Shown in pieces: positions 16,889-24,362 of a stretch of DNA of 64,000 nucleotides. The notes below the pieces were generated by a model. It was not told the origin of the DNA. It made no database searches and saw nothing but the letters and a program-made list of their open reading frames with translations. The stretch covers positions 2,222,501 to 2,286,500 of the forward strand of contig NZ_JBBOWV010000001.1 of assembly GCF_038007305.1 (NCBI RefSeq). Direction: 5' to 3'. The DNA comes from Solibacillus sp. FSL W7-1436 (lineage in GTDB: Bacteria; Bacillota; Bacilli; Bacillales_A; Planococcaceae). Numbering within the stretch: position 1 is the stretch's first letter; every line of letters starts with the position of its first letter. The translations under genes and the position numbers were made by a program.

Positions 16889-18679
16889 ATGGCAAACAAA
16901 TCAAAAGCAACTAAAGCAGTTTTAGCATCACTACTTGCTACATCGGCAATCGTACCTGCAATGGCAGTATCTGCTGACACGACTACAGAAACAAAGACAA
17001 CTGAAGCGGCAACTTCAACTGCTTCAAAAACAATTGATTTTAAAGTTGACGCGGATGATTCATTAAAACGTTTTATTCCGACTACAGGTAAACTGGTTGA
17101 ACGCAATGGCCAGCAATACATCAATTTAGAATTATCGGATGCGGTATTAGCGATGGTAAACAGCGTAACAGTGGCAGGACAACCTGCAATGGCCGAATAT
17201 AACGGTAAAAAACATATCAACATTCCAGTAACTGCAGATTATGCTCCGGTAGAAGCTGCTTTAAATATGACAATTACTTTTGTTGGCAAAGATCCGGTTG
17301 ATTATAAAGTGACGTTAACACCTGACGCATCATCAATCAAAGAAGTAACTGAAACAACAGCGCCTGTTGAAGAAGTAAAAGAAGAGAAAGTTTATACACC
17401 AGGTAAAACGTATGATTCAGTGGCAGATGGTACATATGATATCAAATGGGATGCTTATAAAGAAAAAGTAGGAAACTACACAGCAATTACAAACCATTTT
17501 TCTCCTGATGCAAAATTAATCGTAAAAGACGGTAAATATTCAGTAGAGTTAACAATTACTGAAGCTTCAAAAGCAATGGTTCCAGATGTGACGATTGCCG
17601 GCATTAAAGCAGATGCAAAAGATGGTAAGGTGACAATTGATATTCCATCAATTAGTGATCTACACGAAGCATCAGTACATGTAGTAGTACCTGCTGCGAA
17701 TATGGACAAAGAATATAACTTTAATTTCGCTATCGAAACAGCTGACCTGGAACTGCCAAAAGCTGAAGTGAAACCTGCGCCGGTTGAATCTGTAAAAATG
17801 GATGTTACAGCATTAAAGAACGGAACTCAGGAATTGTCTATTATGCACAATAAATATTTGGACGATGAAGTAACAGTGACAGCAACTGAAGGGGGCTATG
17901 ATGTAGAATTAACATTCCCTGAAGGACAACACTTATTAGGCTTCAATGTTGAAGGTGCAACAGTTGCATTGAAATCAGAAGAAAAAGTTGGCAATAATAC
18001 AGTGAAAATCTATACATTATCAGTAAAAGATTTAGAAAAAATCTATACTGCAACTGCTGATTTAAAAGTAGTTCTTAATGGGACTGTGTTATATGAAACT
18101 GCACATGATTTCCAAATGAAATTTGCTGACAAAAACGCTGTTCCATTTAAAGATATCGCAAACAACGGTAACAAAGATGCGATCATTAACCTGTACAACA
18201 AAGGAATTTTCATTGCGGCAGAAAAATTCAATCCAGGCAACAACTTAAAACGTTCTCAATTTGCGTTAATGTTAAACCGTGCATTAAAACTGGATGTACC
18301 GGCAAAAGCGAACTTCTCTGACATCGCAAAATACGATGCTGAAACAAAAACTGCAATCAATGCATTAAACGGCTACGGAATCATTAACGGTAAAACTGCT
18401 ACTACATTTGCACCTGGACAAGATATTACTCGTAAACAAGCAGCTCTAATGATTTACCGTCTATTAGAGAAAAATGGCTATAAAGCATCTGGCGAAGTAG
18501 CAAAATTCTCTGATTTGCCGAAAGAAGTGGAAGCATCAAAAGCAATTTCTGAATTAAATAAATTAGGTATTATTTCTGGTTTTGAAGGAAAATTCAATCC
18601 GGAAAATAATTTGACACGCTCTCAAATGGCAAAAATCCTGAACAATACATTAACGGTTGTTGAAGGTTTAAAGAAATAA
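16889..18679 (+). CDS. S-layer (SLH) protein with three NEAT-like domains
   Basis: 596 aa. Signal peptide (to about 29), NEAT-like domains at about 47-145, 177-285 and 303-412, and three SLH repeats (about 419-596) that bind pyruvylated secondary wall polymer. The layout recalls B. anthracis BslK, an SLH-NEAT heme scavenger. The two ligand-strand tyrosines (YxxxY) are altered in every domain: D135/Y139, M272/Y276 and Y402/H406. So heme binding is either atypical or lost in some domains. 21 bases after isdC, followed by a strong terminator that separates it from isdE. Confidence 0.9.
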   Translation: MANKSKATKAVLASLLATSAIVPAMAVSADTTTETKTTEAATSTASKTIDFKVDADDSLKRFIPTTGKLVERNGQQYINLELSDAVLAMVNSVTVAGQPAMAEYNGKKHINIPVTADYAPVEAALNMTITFVGKDPVDYKVTLTPDASSIKEVTETTAPVEEVKEEKVYTPGKTYDSVADGTYDIKWDAYKEKVGNYTAITNHFSPDAKLIVKDGKYSVELTITEASKAMVPDVTIAGIKADAKDGKVTIDIPSISDLHEASVHVVVPAANMDKEYNFNFAIETADLELPKAEVKPAPVESVKMDVTALKNGTQELSIMHNKYLDDEVTVTATEGGYDVELTFPEGQHLLGFNVEGATVALKSEEKVGNNTVKIYTLSVKDLEKIYTATADLKVVLNGTVLYETAHDFQMKFADKNAVPFKDIANNGNKDAIINLYNKGIFIAAEKFNPGNNLKRSQFALMLNRALKLDVPAKANFSDIAKYDAETKTAINALNGYGIINGKTATTFAPGQDITRKQAALMIYRLLEKNGYKASGEVAKFSDLPKEVEASKAISELNKLGIISGFEGKFNPENNLTRSQMAKILNNTLTVVEGLKK

Positions 18680-18730
18680 TTCAATGAAATGTAAATGGCC
18701 TATTATAAACAGCCATTGCTAATACTATTT

Positions 18731-18785
18731 TAGGTAGGGTTGTGTTGAAAGCTGAAGCTTTTAATACAGCCCCAATCCTATTTTT
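18731..18785 (+). terminator. Strong hairpin terminator between NEAT-SLH gene and isdE
   Basis: A stem of about 22 bp (TAGGTAGGGTTGTGTT.. with ..AATACAGCCCCAATCCTA) with a GCTGAAGC tip and TTTTT at the end. It likely lowers expression of the transporter relative to the abundant surface proteins. Confidence 0.85.
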
Positions 18786-18885
18786 AAGTAAGAATAGTTG
18801 AGACGCTACGCTTAAATTGAACTAAACTTCCATCGAATACGGGATGAAATTTTACTTCAGTTTAAACAGCTAGGAGGAAAAGCAA

Positions 18886-19791
18886 ATGAAGAAATGGTTA
18901 ATCGGTCTCGCACTAAGTATGGCGGTACTTGCGGGATGCGGAAATAATGATCAGAAAGCAGCGTCATCCAGTAACGTTGATAATAACAATGCATCGGAAC
19001 AGACAGCTGGGGTTGAAGAAGAGCATCGCATTATCGCCGGAACGGTAGTCATTGCACAAATTCTGGACCGACTCGATCTTGATGCAGTCGCAATTCCGGA
19101 TACGGTGAAGGATTTGCCGGCACGATTCGACGATCTGCCGAATATCGGGAATGCGATGGATCCGGATGCGGAAATCATTAAATCGCTCAATCCTACTGAA
19201 GTGCTGTCTGTATCAACACTGGAATATGATCTAAAGGATAAATTTGAGCAATTGAAAATTCCGGCTGATTTTGTTGATTTGACAAGTATTGAATCGATGA
19301 TGGAGGAAATTACAGCACTTGGTGAACGCTACAATCGTGTAGACGAGGCTAAAGCTTTAAATGATGAGCTGCAGGCTGAAATTGATGCGGTACAGATTGC
19401 AGCAAGTAATGAAGACAAGCCGCGTGTACTCATTTTACTCGGAGTGCCTGGCAGTTATTTAGTGGCAACGGAAAATTCCTATGCGGGTGATCTAGTACGT
19501 CTTGCAGGCGGTGAAAACGTCATGGCCGGTCAGGATGCAGAATACTTGCCATCGAATACAGAGCATTTATATTCATCAAACCCTGACGTTATTTTACGTT
19601 TATCGCACGGTATGCCGGATGAAGTCATTGAAATGTTTGACGAGGAATTTGCCAAAAATGATGTTTGGAAACATTTTAATGCGGTGAAAAATGGACAGGT
19701 ATATGATTTGGAAGAAGAACTGTTCGGTACGACAGCAGCGCTGAATGTACCGGAAGCGCTCAATGAGTTAGTAGAAATATTTTATCCATAA
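18886..19791 (+). CDS. isdE: Heme ABC transporter lipoprotein IsdE
   Basis: 301 aa substrate-binding lipoprotein: signal peptide with lipobox LAGC, then a two-lobed class III (cobalamin/siderophore) binding fold linked by a long helix. IGNAMDPDAEIIKSLNP supplies the Met and LSHGMPDEV the His that match the Met/His heme ligands known in S. aureus IsdE. It accepts heme from NEAT proteins and hands it to the permease. AGGAGG ribosome site. Transcription may come by read-through or from its own promoter in the 200-base gap. Confidence 0.92.
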   Translation: MKKWLIGLALSMAVLAGCGNNDQKAASSSNVDNNNASEQTAGVEEEHRIIAGTVVIAQILDRLDLDAVAIPDTVKDLPARFDDLPNIGNAMDPDAEIIKSLNPTEVLSVSTLEYDLKDKFEQLKIPADFVDLTSIESMMEEITALGERYNRVDEAKALNDELQAEIDAVQIAASNEDKPRVLILLGVPGSYLVATENSYAGDLVRLAGGENVMAGQDAEYLPSNTEHLYSSNPDVILRLSHGMPDEVIEMFDEEFAKNDVWKHFNAVKNGQVYDLEEELFGTTAALNVPEALNELVEIFYP

Positions 19792-19938
19792 GACCCCGGC
19801 CTTTAGACTTAAGCGGGGTGGAAAGGATATGCGGGAGATTAACCCTCTACTGATTGAAGAATCACTTATCAATAACAATGTTGGAAAAGCAGAGTCTTGA
19901 GGGAGGTTTTGCTTTTCATCATATAAAGGATGTTTTCT

Positions 19939-20892
19939 GTGACCAAAAAAATTATGAGCTTTATCGCTGTCACTGTATTGCTTGTCATAACAATCATTTA
20001 TGCTGCGACAACAGGCAGTATACAGATGTCATTTATCGACTTTATAACGAATTTTTTCAATGCCGATAATGCGGATATGGCTGCGATTAAGGATTTGCGT
20101 TTCCCTAGAATCATCGTTGCGATATTTGCCGGGGCTGCTTTATCGGTTGCCGGTGTATTATTGCAGGCAATTATGCGAAATCCATTAGCGGATGCCGGAT
20201 TTATCGGGATATCTGCGGGAGCTGCATTTACAAAATTATTTATCGTAAGCTTTGTTCCGACATTATTTTTCTTCACCCCAATTGCAGCATTTATCGGGGG
20301 TGCGCTTGCATGTTTCTTCGTTTTCCTCCTTTCCTGGAAGTCAGGGCTCAATCCGTTAAAGTTAATTTTAGTCGGAATTGCAATCAATGCGATGTTCTCA
20401 GGGCTTACGGAAGCGATGATTAGCTTTGGTGCATCGGCAACAGGCGCGATTACGTCAAGCCTGTCCTTAAAAACATGGGATGATGTATCGTTAATCGTTA
20501 CATATGGCTCAATCGGTTTACTTCTTGCGTTTATTTTATACGCTTCATGCAATGTGCTCGTATTATCGGATAAAACCGCAAAAAGTGTAGGTTTTAATGT
20601 AACAGGTGCCCGCATACTCATTGCGGCGGTTGCCGTAATGCTTGCTGCTGCTTCTGTTGTAGTGGCAGGAGTCATTTCATTTGTCGGGATTTTAGTGCCG
20701 CATATTGCGCGTCGACTTGTCGGGTATGATCATAAAGTGTTAATTCCTTTTACCGCACTGCTTGGCGCATTTATTATTTTATTGGCGGATACGCTTGGAC
20801 GTACGATGTTCAGCCCGATGGAAATACCGGCATCAACGATTATGGCCATTATCGGAGGACCATTCCTCATATTCCTACTTAGAAAAGAGTGA
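19939..20892 (+). CDS. isdF: Heme ABC transporter permease (FecCD family, IsdF-like)
   Basis: About 317 aa with nine to ten membrane helices. FecCD/BtuC family signatures are present: LRFPRIIVAIFAGAALSVAG near the start, the coupling region GFIGISAGAA, FVGILVPHIARRLVGYDHK and the C-terminal GRTMFSPMEIPASTIMAIIG. It forms the membrane channel with the ATPase encoded next. The start is GTG 19939 (AAAGGA 8 bases upstream); the ATG at 19930 overlaps that site. Confidence 0.92.
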   Translation: MTKKIMSFIAVTVLLVITIIYAATTGSIQMSFIDFITNFFNADNADMAAIKDLRFPRIIVAIFAGAALSVAGVLLQAIMRNPLADAGFIGISAGAAFTKLFIVSFVPTLFFFTPIAAFIGGALACFFVFLLSWKSGLNPLKLILVGIAINAMFSGLTEAMISFGASATGAITSSLSLKTWDDVSLIVTYGSIGLLLAFILYASCNVLVLSDKTAKSVGFNVTGARILIAAVAVMLAAASVVVAGVISFVGILVPHIARRLVGYDHKVLIPFTALLGAFIILLADTLGRTMFSPMEIPASTIMAIIGGPFLIFLLRKE

Positions 20893-20899
20893 CACCAAT

Positions 20900-21670
20900 A
20901 TGGAAATTAAACAAGTAGTTGTTTCCCATGATGGGATGACCCGTCATTTAAATGCTATATCGACCACCATTCCAAAAGGAAAAGTGACGACAATCATAGG
21001 ACCGAATGGCTGCGGGAAATCCACATTGCTAAGTGTTATGTCACGAAACAACAAACCGCTCGAAGGCAAGGCAACACTCGAAAACCGGGATTTGGTGGAA
21101 TATAAGCCGAAAGAGTTTGCGAAGAAATTGGCGATTGTTTATCAGCAAAATGATATTCCTTCAGATTTAACGGTGGAGAAGCTCGTGATGTACGGAAGGA
21201 TGCCGCATACTTCGTTATTCAAAAAGAGAGCGGAAGAAGATGAAAAGGCCGTGACATGGGCGCTTACTTGTACGAATCTGCTGGAAAAACGGCATAATGA
21301 TTTATCGGCACTTTCCGGTGGAGAACGGCAGCGTGTATGGATCGCAATGGCACTTGCACAAAAATCGGAAATACTGTGTCTGGACGAGCCGACAACGTAT
21401 TTGGATATATACTATCAGCTTGAACTTCTGGAGCTCGTTAAGCAATTGAACGAACAGTACGGCTTGACGATTGTGATGGTGCTGCACGACATTAATCAGG
21501 CCATCCGTTACAGTGACCACATTATTTTGATGAAAGCCGGTAAAATTATGGCAGAAGGTGCACCGCGCGATGTTATTACAAAAGAAGTTATTAAGGAAGT
21601 ATACGGGGTCAATTCGGTGTTTCATGAAGATGAGCAGCTCGGGTTATATATGATGCCGTTAAGTATTTAA
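20900..21670 (+). CDS. Heme/iron-siderophore ABC transporter ATPase
   Basis: 256 aa ABC ATPase of the FecE/FhuC group. Walker A GPNGCGKSTLLS, Q-loop VYQQND, signature LSGGERQRVWIAMAL, Walker B EILCLDEPTTYLD and the switch His in VLHDINQAI are all intact. It powers the IsdE-IsdF importer. Seven bases separate it from the permease and one base from sortase B. Confidence 0.93.
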   Translation: MEIKQVVVSHDGMTRHLNAISTTIPKGKVTTIIGPNGCGKSTLLSVMSRNNKPLEGKATLENRDLVEYKPKEFAKKLAIVYQQNDIPSDLTVEKLVMYGRMPHTSLFKKRAEEDEKAVTWALTCTNLLEKRHNDLSALSGGERQRVWIAMALAQKSEILCLDEPTTYLDIYYQLELLELVKQLNEQYGLTIVMVLHDINQAIRYSDHIILMKAGKIMAEGAPRDVITKEVIKEVYGVNSVFHEDEQLGLYMMPLSI

Positions 21671-21671
21671 T

Positions 21672-22361
21672 ATGCGTAAAATTGTTCATATTGTAAGTGG
21701 CATTGTTATGATTATTTGCGCGGGAATTATTATCCGTTATTTTTTCAGCTATCAGGAAATGGAAAACGAGCTGCAAGATGCCCGGCAAATTGTCGAACAA
21801 AGTGAGCTAGCTACACTTCAACAGCAACACGATCATATAATCGGCTGGCTCACATTGGAAAATACCCGTCTTAATAACCCTGTGTTACAAAGGGATAATA
21901 ATGAATTTTACTTAACACATAATTATTTGGACGAGAAAAGTCGCGGCGGGAGCATATTTGCCGATTTTCGCAATGAGGTAATGGAAGACCGGCATACGAT
22001 TTTTTACGGGCATGTTTTACGCAATGGTACGATGTTTGGAGATTTACCTAAGTTTAGCGAGCAGGCATATGCAGAAGCCCATCCTGTTTTTTACTATGAA
22101 ACAAATGACAAGCGCTATGCATTGCATGTGTTTGCCGCATATAAAACGACGACTGAATTTTATTATATTGAAACACAATTTACAGACTACACATATACGC
22201 AGTTTTTAGAGGAAATTCATCAGCGTTCCGATATAAAATTGCCGGTTCCCGTAACGGCTACCGATAAAATTGTTACATTTTCGACATGCACGACATCGCA
22301 AAATGACAAGGAGCGTTTTGTCGTTCATGCAAAAGTAGTCGAACTACAAAATAAGAGGTGA
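21672..22361 (+). CDS. srtB: Class B sortase
   Basis: 229 aa transpeptidase with an N-terminal membrane anchor (about 5-22) and extracellular catalytic domain. The triad is visible: His in FYGHVLRNGTMFGDL, Cys in VTFSTCTTS and Arg in DKERFVVHAKV. Class B enzymes in isd operons attach the NPxTN/S NEAT protein to peptidoglycan; the NPETS substrate is the first gene of this operon. The ATG lies directly behind the ATPase stop. Confidence 0.95.
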   Translation: MRKIVHIVSGIVMIICAGIIIRYFFSYQEMENELQDARQIVEQSELATLQQQHDHIIGWLTLENTRLNNPVLQRDNNEFYLTHNYLDEKSRGGSIFADFRNEVMEDRHTIFYGHVLRNGTMFGDLPKFSEQAYAEAHPVFYYETNDKRYALHVFAAYKTTTEFYYIETQFTDYTYTQFLEEIHQRSDIKLPVPVTATDKIVTFSTCTTSQNDKERFVVHAKVVELQNKR

Positions 22362-22364
22362 AGC

Positions 22365-23192
22365 ATGATGAAAAAAAGTAAAAGATTAATGACTGCTTTA
22401 CTTGCTGTTTCCGTATTGGCAGCATGTGGGCAAAAAGAAGAAAAACAAGTAGCGGAACCTGTAGAACAGCAGGAAAAAACGATAGATGTCAGTGCAGAAG
22501 CTGAGCAGTTCAAATCGCTTTTAGCAGGGCAAATGGATAGTTTTGTAACAGATACTGAGCTTTTAGCGTCTGCCATTAAAGAAGGGAAGCTGGAAGACGC
22601 ACAGAAGCTGTATCCGTTAGTAACGATGTATTATGAACGATTACAGCCGCTAACGCCGAGTTTCCAGGAGCTTGACGAAAAGATAAACGGTGACCTTGCT
22701 GAAGGGGAAGAAACGGATACTTCAGGTTTTCAACGTATAGCATATGGATTGTTTGGTGAGAAGAAGACAGCGGGGTACGAAGAAATTGCTGAGAAACTTG
22801 TTGCCGATGTGAAGACTCTGCAAGCCGATTATGCAGCAATCGATGTGACGGAAAATAATGTGCTTGCTTCAGCAGTAACAATGTTTCAGGAAATGGCAAA
22901 TACCCGACTTACAGCACCAGGCATTGCAGGAAATGAAGTATATGCATTGAAAGCACAAACAGAAGCAGCCGAAGATTTAATGGAAGTGTTTGTACCGCGT
23001 GTTTCTACTGAAAGCGCGGATGCTGCAACAAAAGCAATTACCGCATTAACCGAAATTGTAACGTACTACGAAGTGGGGAAAGAAGATTACGTAAACTATA
23101 ATCTCTTTACGGCAAAACAAGAACAGGAACTCATTACTGCAGTGACAAATGTCGAAAAGGCACTGCAGCAGATGAATGATTCGATTAAATAG
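22365..23192 (+). CDS. EfeO/imelysin-like lipoprotein lacking the HxxE motif
   Basis: 275 aa lipoprotein (lipobox LAAC, Cys21) with the four-helix imelysin/M75 fold of EfeO. In the ferrous-iron system EfeUOB, EfeO is the periplasmic or surface iron-binding part. Here no EfeU or EfeB is adjacent; the gene is the end of the heme operon. The family motif GFHxIE is GFQRIAYGLFG (121-131), so the metal-binding His and Glu are replaced by Gln123 and Ala126. It may have a non-metal role such as heme handling. AGAGGTGA ribosome site; ends at a strong terminator. Confidence 0.82.
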   Translation: MMKKSKRLMTALLAVSVLAACGQKEEKQVAEPVEQQEKTIDVSAEAEQFKSLLAGQMDSFVTDTELLASAIKEGKLEDAQKLYPLVTMYYERLQPLTPSFQELDEKINGDLAEGEETDTSGFQRIAYGLFGEKKTAGYEEIAEKLVADVKTLQADYAAIDVTENNVLASAVTMFQEMANTRLTAPGIAGNEVYALKAQTEAAEDLMEVFVPRVSTESADAATKAITALTEIVTYYEVGKEDYVNYNLFTAKQEQELITAVTNVEKALQQMNDSIK

Positions 23193-23214
23193 CAGGATAC
23201 ACGGGCATAAAAAT

Positions 23215-23260
23215 AAAGCGTTTCAAACTTTACGACACGTAATGTTTGAAACGCTTTTTA
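23215..23260. terminator. Terminator of the heme operon (bidirectional)
   Basis: A perfect 14-bp stem AAAGCGTTTCAAAC (23215-23228) with 23244-23257 and T/A runs on both sides. Confidence 0.92.
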
Positions 23261-23274
23261 TTATGGGGTTTATG

Positions 23275-23784
23275 TTAATCCAAAGGTTCATGTTTTATAT
23301 AATGAGTGGATGCATGAGGAATATCTTTATACGAAATTTCATCGAAATCAACTAATGCCTCATCATCAAACGTGATAGTCAGTATTTCCGTATTTTTGTT
23401 TTTTACAGGCATAAACCATTTTAATGTAATATCATTTATTTCTTCCACGTTCTGAATTTCCTTCAGTAAGTTATAGCTGTCTTTCAGCAATGTAGTTTCA
23501 CTAAGAAATTCTGATGCCTGCAGGGAAACAACCACATTTTGCTTCTCATCAACCGGTATAATTTCGATATTAAGCATTATATTTTCGACAAATTGTTTCA
23601 ACACAATTTCAGTCAACAGTAGCATAGTATGCGTCTTTAATTGTTCCTGAGTCATCGATGCCTTTGCTTCAAGTATCGTTTCTTCCTGATCGGAATTCTT
23701 CATTTTAATAATATATTGTACTGAAACGGCGCAAACAAAAATAAGTAAGGCGATTAACATAAATTTCAGTAATTTATTTAAAAT
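23275..23784 (-). CDS. Unknown membrane-anchored protein, probable ATT start
   Basis: About 169 aa. One N-terminal membrane helix (LIALLIFVCAVSVQYII), then a charged alpha/beta domain outside or inside the membrane; no family recognised. The first conventional start is ATG 23760, 32 bases from the only ribosome site. AGGAGG at 23793-23798 instead points to ATT 23784 (8-base spacing), which adds a basic head (LNKLLKF) before the helix. A 25-bp palindrome overlaps its likely promoter. Confidence 0.6.
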   Translation of the reverse strand: MLNKLLKFMLIALLIFVCAVSVQYIIKMKNSDQEETILEAKASMTQEQLKTHTMLLLTEIVLKQFVENIMLNIEIIPVDEKQNVVVSLQASEFLSETTLLKDSYNLLKEIQNVEEINDITLKWFMPVKNKNTEILTITFDDEALVDFDEISYKDIPHASTHYIKHEPLD

Positions 23785-23812
23785 AAGGATAACCTCCTAT
23801 GAATGTAGCGTA

Positions 23813-23837
23813 ATAATCACTATTATATAGTGATTAT
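23813..23837 (-). promoter_or_regulatory. Perfect 25-bp palindrome over a -10 element
   Basis: ATAATCACTA (23813-23822) and TAGTGATTAT (23828-23837) are exact inverted repeats around a TTATA centre. On the minus strand the centre reads TATAAT (23827-23822), a consensus -10 for the downstream 23784-23275 gene. A repressor operator is the simplest reading. Confidence 0.55.
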
Positions 23838-23854
23838 GCCACAAAAAAATACTA

Positions 23855-23884
23855 AAAAGGACTGTCAATTGTGACAGTCCTTTT
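23855..23884. terminator. Bidirectional terminator downstream of the 50-aa gene
   Basis: The 13-bp arms AAAAGGACTGTCA and TGACAGTCCTTTT enclose a 4-base loop. It sits 5 bases past the stop of the small gene. Confidence 0.88.
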
Positions 23885-23889
23885 AAAAA

Positions 23890-24042
23890 TTAAGTATTTT
23901 GTTCTTCATTAGGAAGTGTAGCAACAAATTCGTCAAAGTATAAAAATGATTCATCCTCAAGTTGTTTAACTTTCTGTTCGTTTAATCCAATAGATAATGG
24001 CCCGGAGAAAATCTCGCCCCACCAAGTTTCAGTAATAATCAT
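23890..24042 (-). CDS. Unrecognised 50-aa acidic protein
   Basis: MIITETWWGEIF.. to ..LPNEEQNT, 50 aa, acidic and without a membrane segment. Support for a real gene: AAGGAGG 7-8 bases before the ATG and a strong terminator right after the stop. The WWG and LNEQKVKQLED segments might form a small helical domain. No family recognised; no function can be given. Confidence 0.6.
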   Translation of the reverse strand: MIITETWWGEIFSGPLSIGLNEQKVKQLEDESFLYFDEFVATLPNEEQNT

Positions 24043-24362
24043 TTTATATAGCCTCCTTGTACGATTGTTTTACATTGCTTATTATGTTCGATTATTTATT
24101 TAGTTATGAAATTCCCATATGCCTTTATTTATAAACATTTCTTTAAAAATTAAGACAATTTAATCATGAACCCCCCTTTTTTTAGCAGGATATTTTTTAA
24201 ACTTTGCAGTAGTTATTACTATAGTTAATATGTGTGAACAGCTATAATTTATGCATACATTTCTCTTCATTCGAAAAAAATGATCATCTTTTTTAGCCGT
24301 TCATGAATGAAGCTGAATTTCTGTACAGATCACGGATATTAATGGTAGGAAGGATGAAAAAA
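24043..24362. other. Divergent promoter region
   Basis: 320 bp of AT-rich DNA between the small minus-strand gene and the aldehyde dehydrogenase gene. An open frame from 24303 continues into the dehydrogenase but has no ribosome site there. No palindrome or riboswitch pattern was recognised. Confidence 0.4.
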
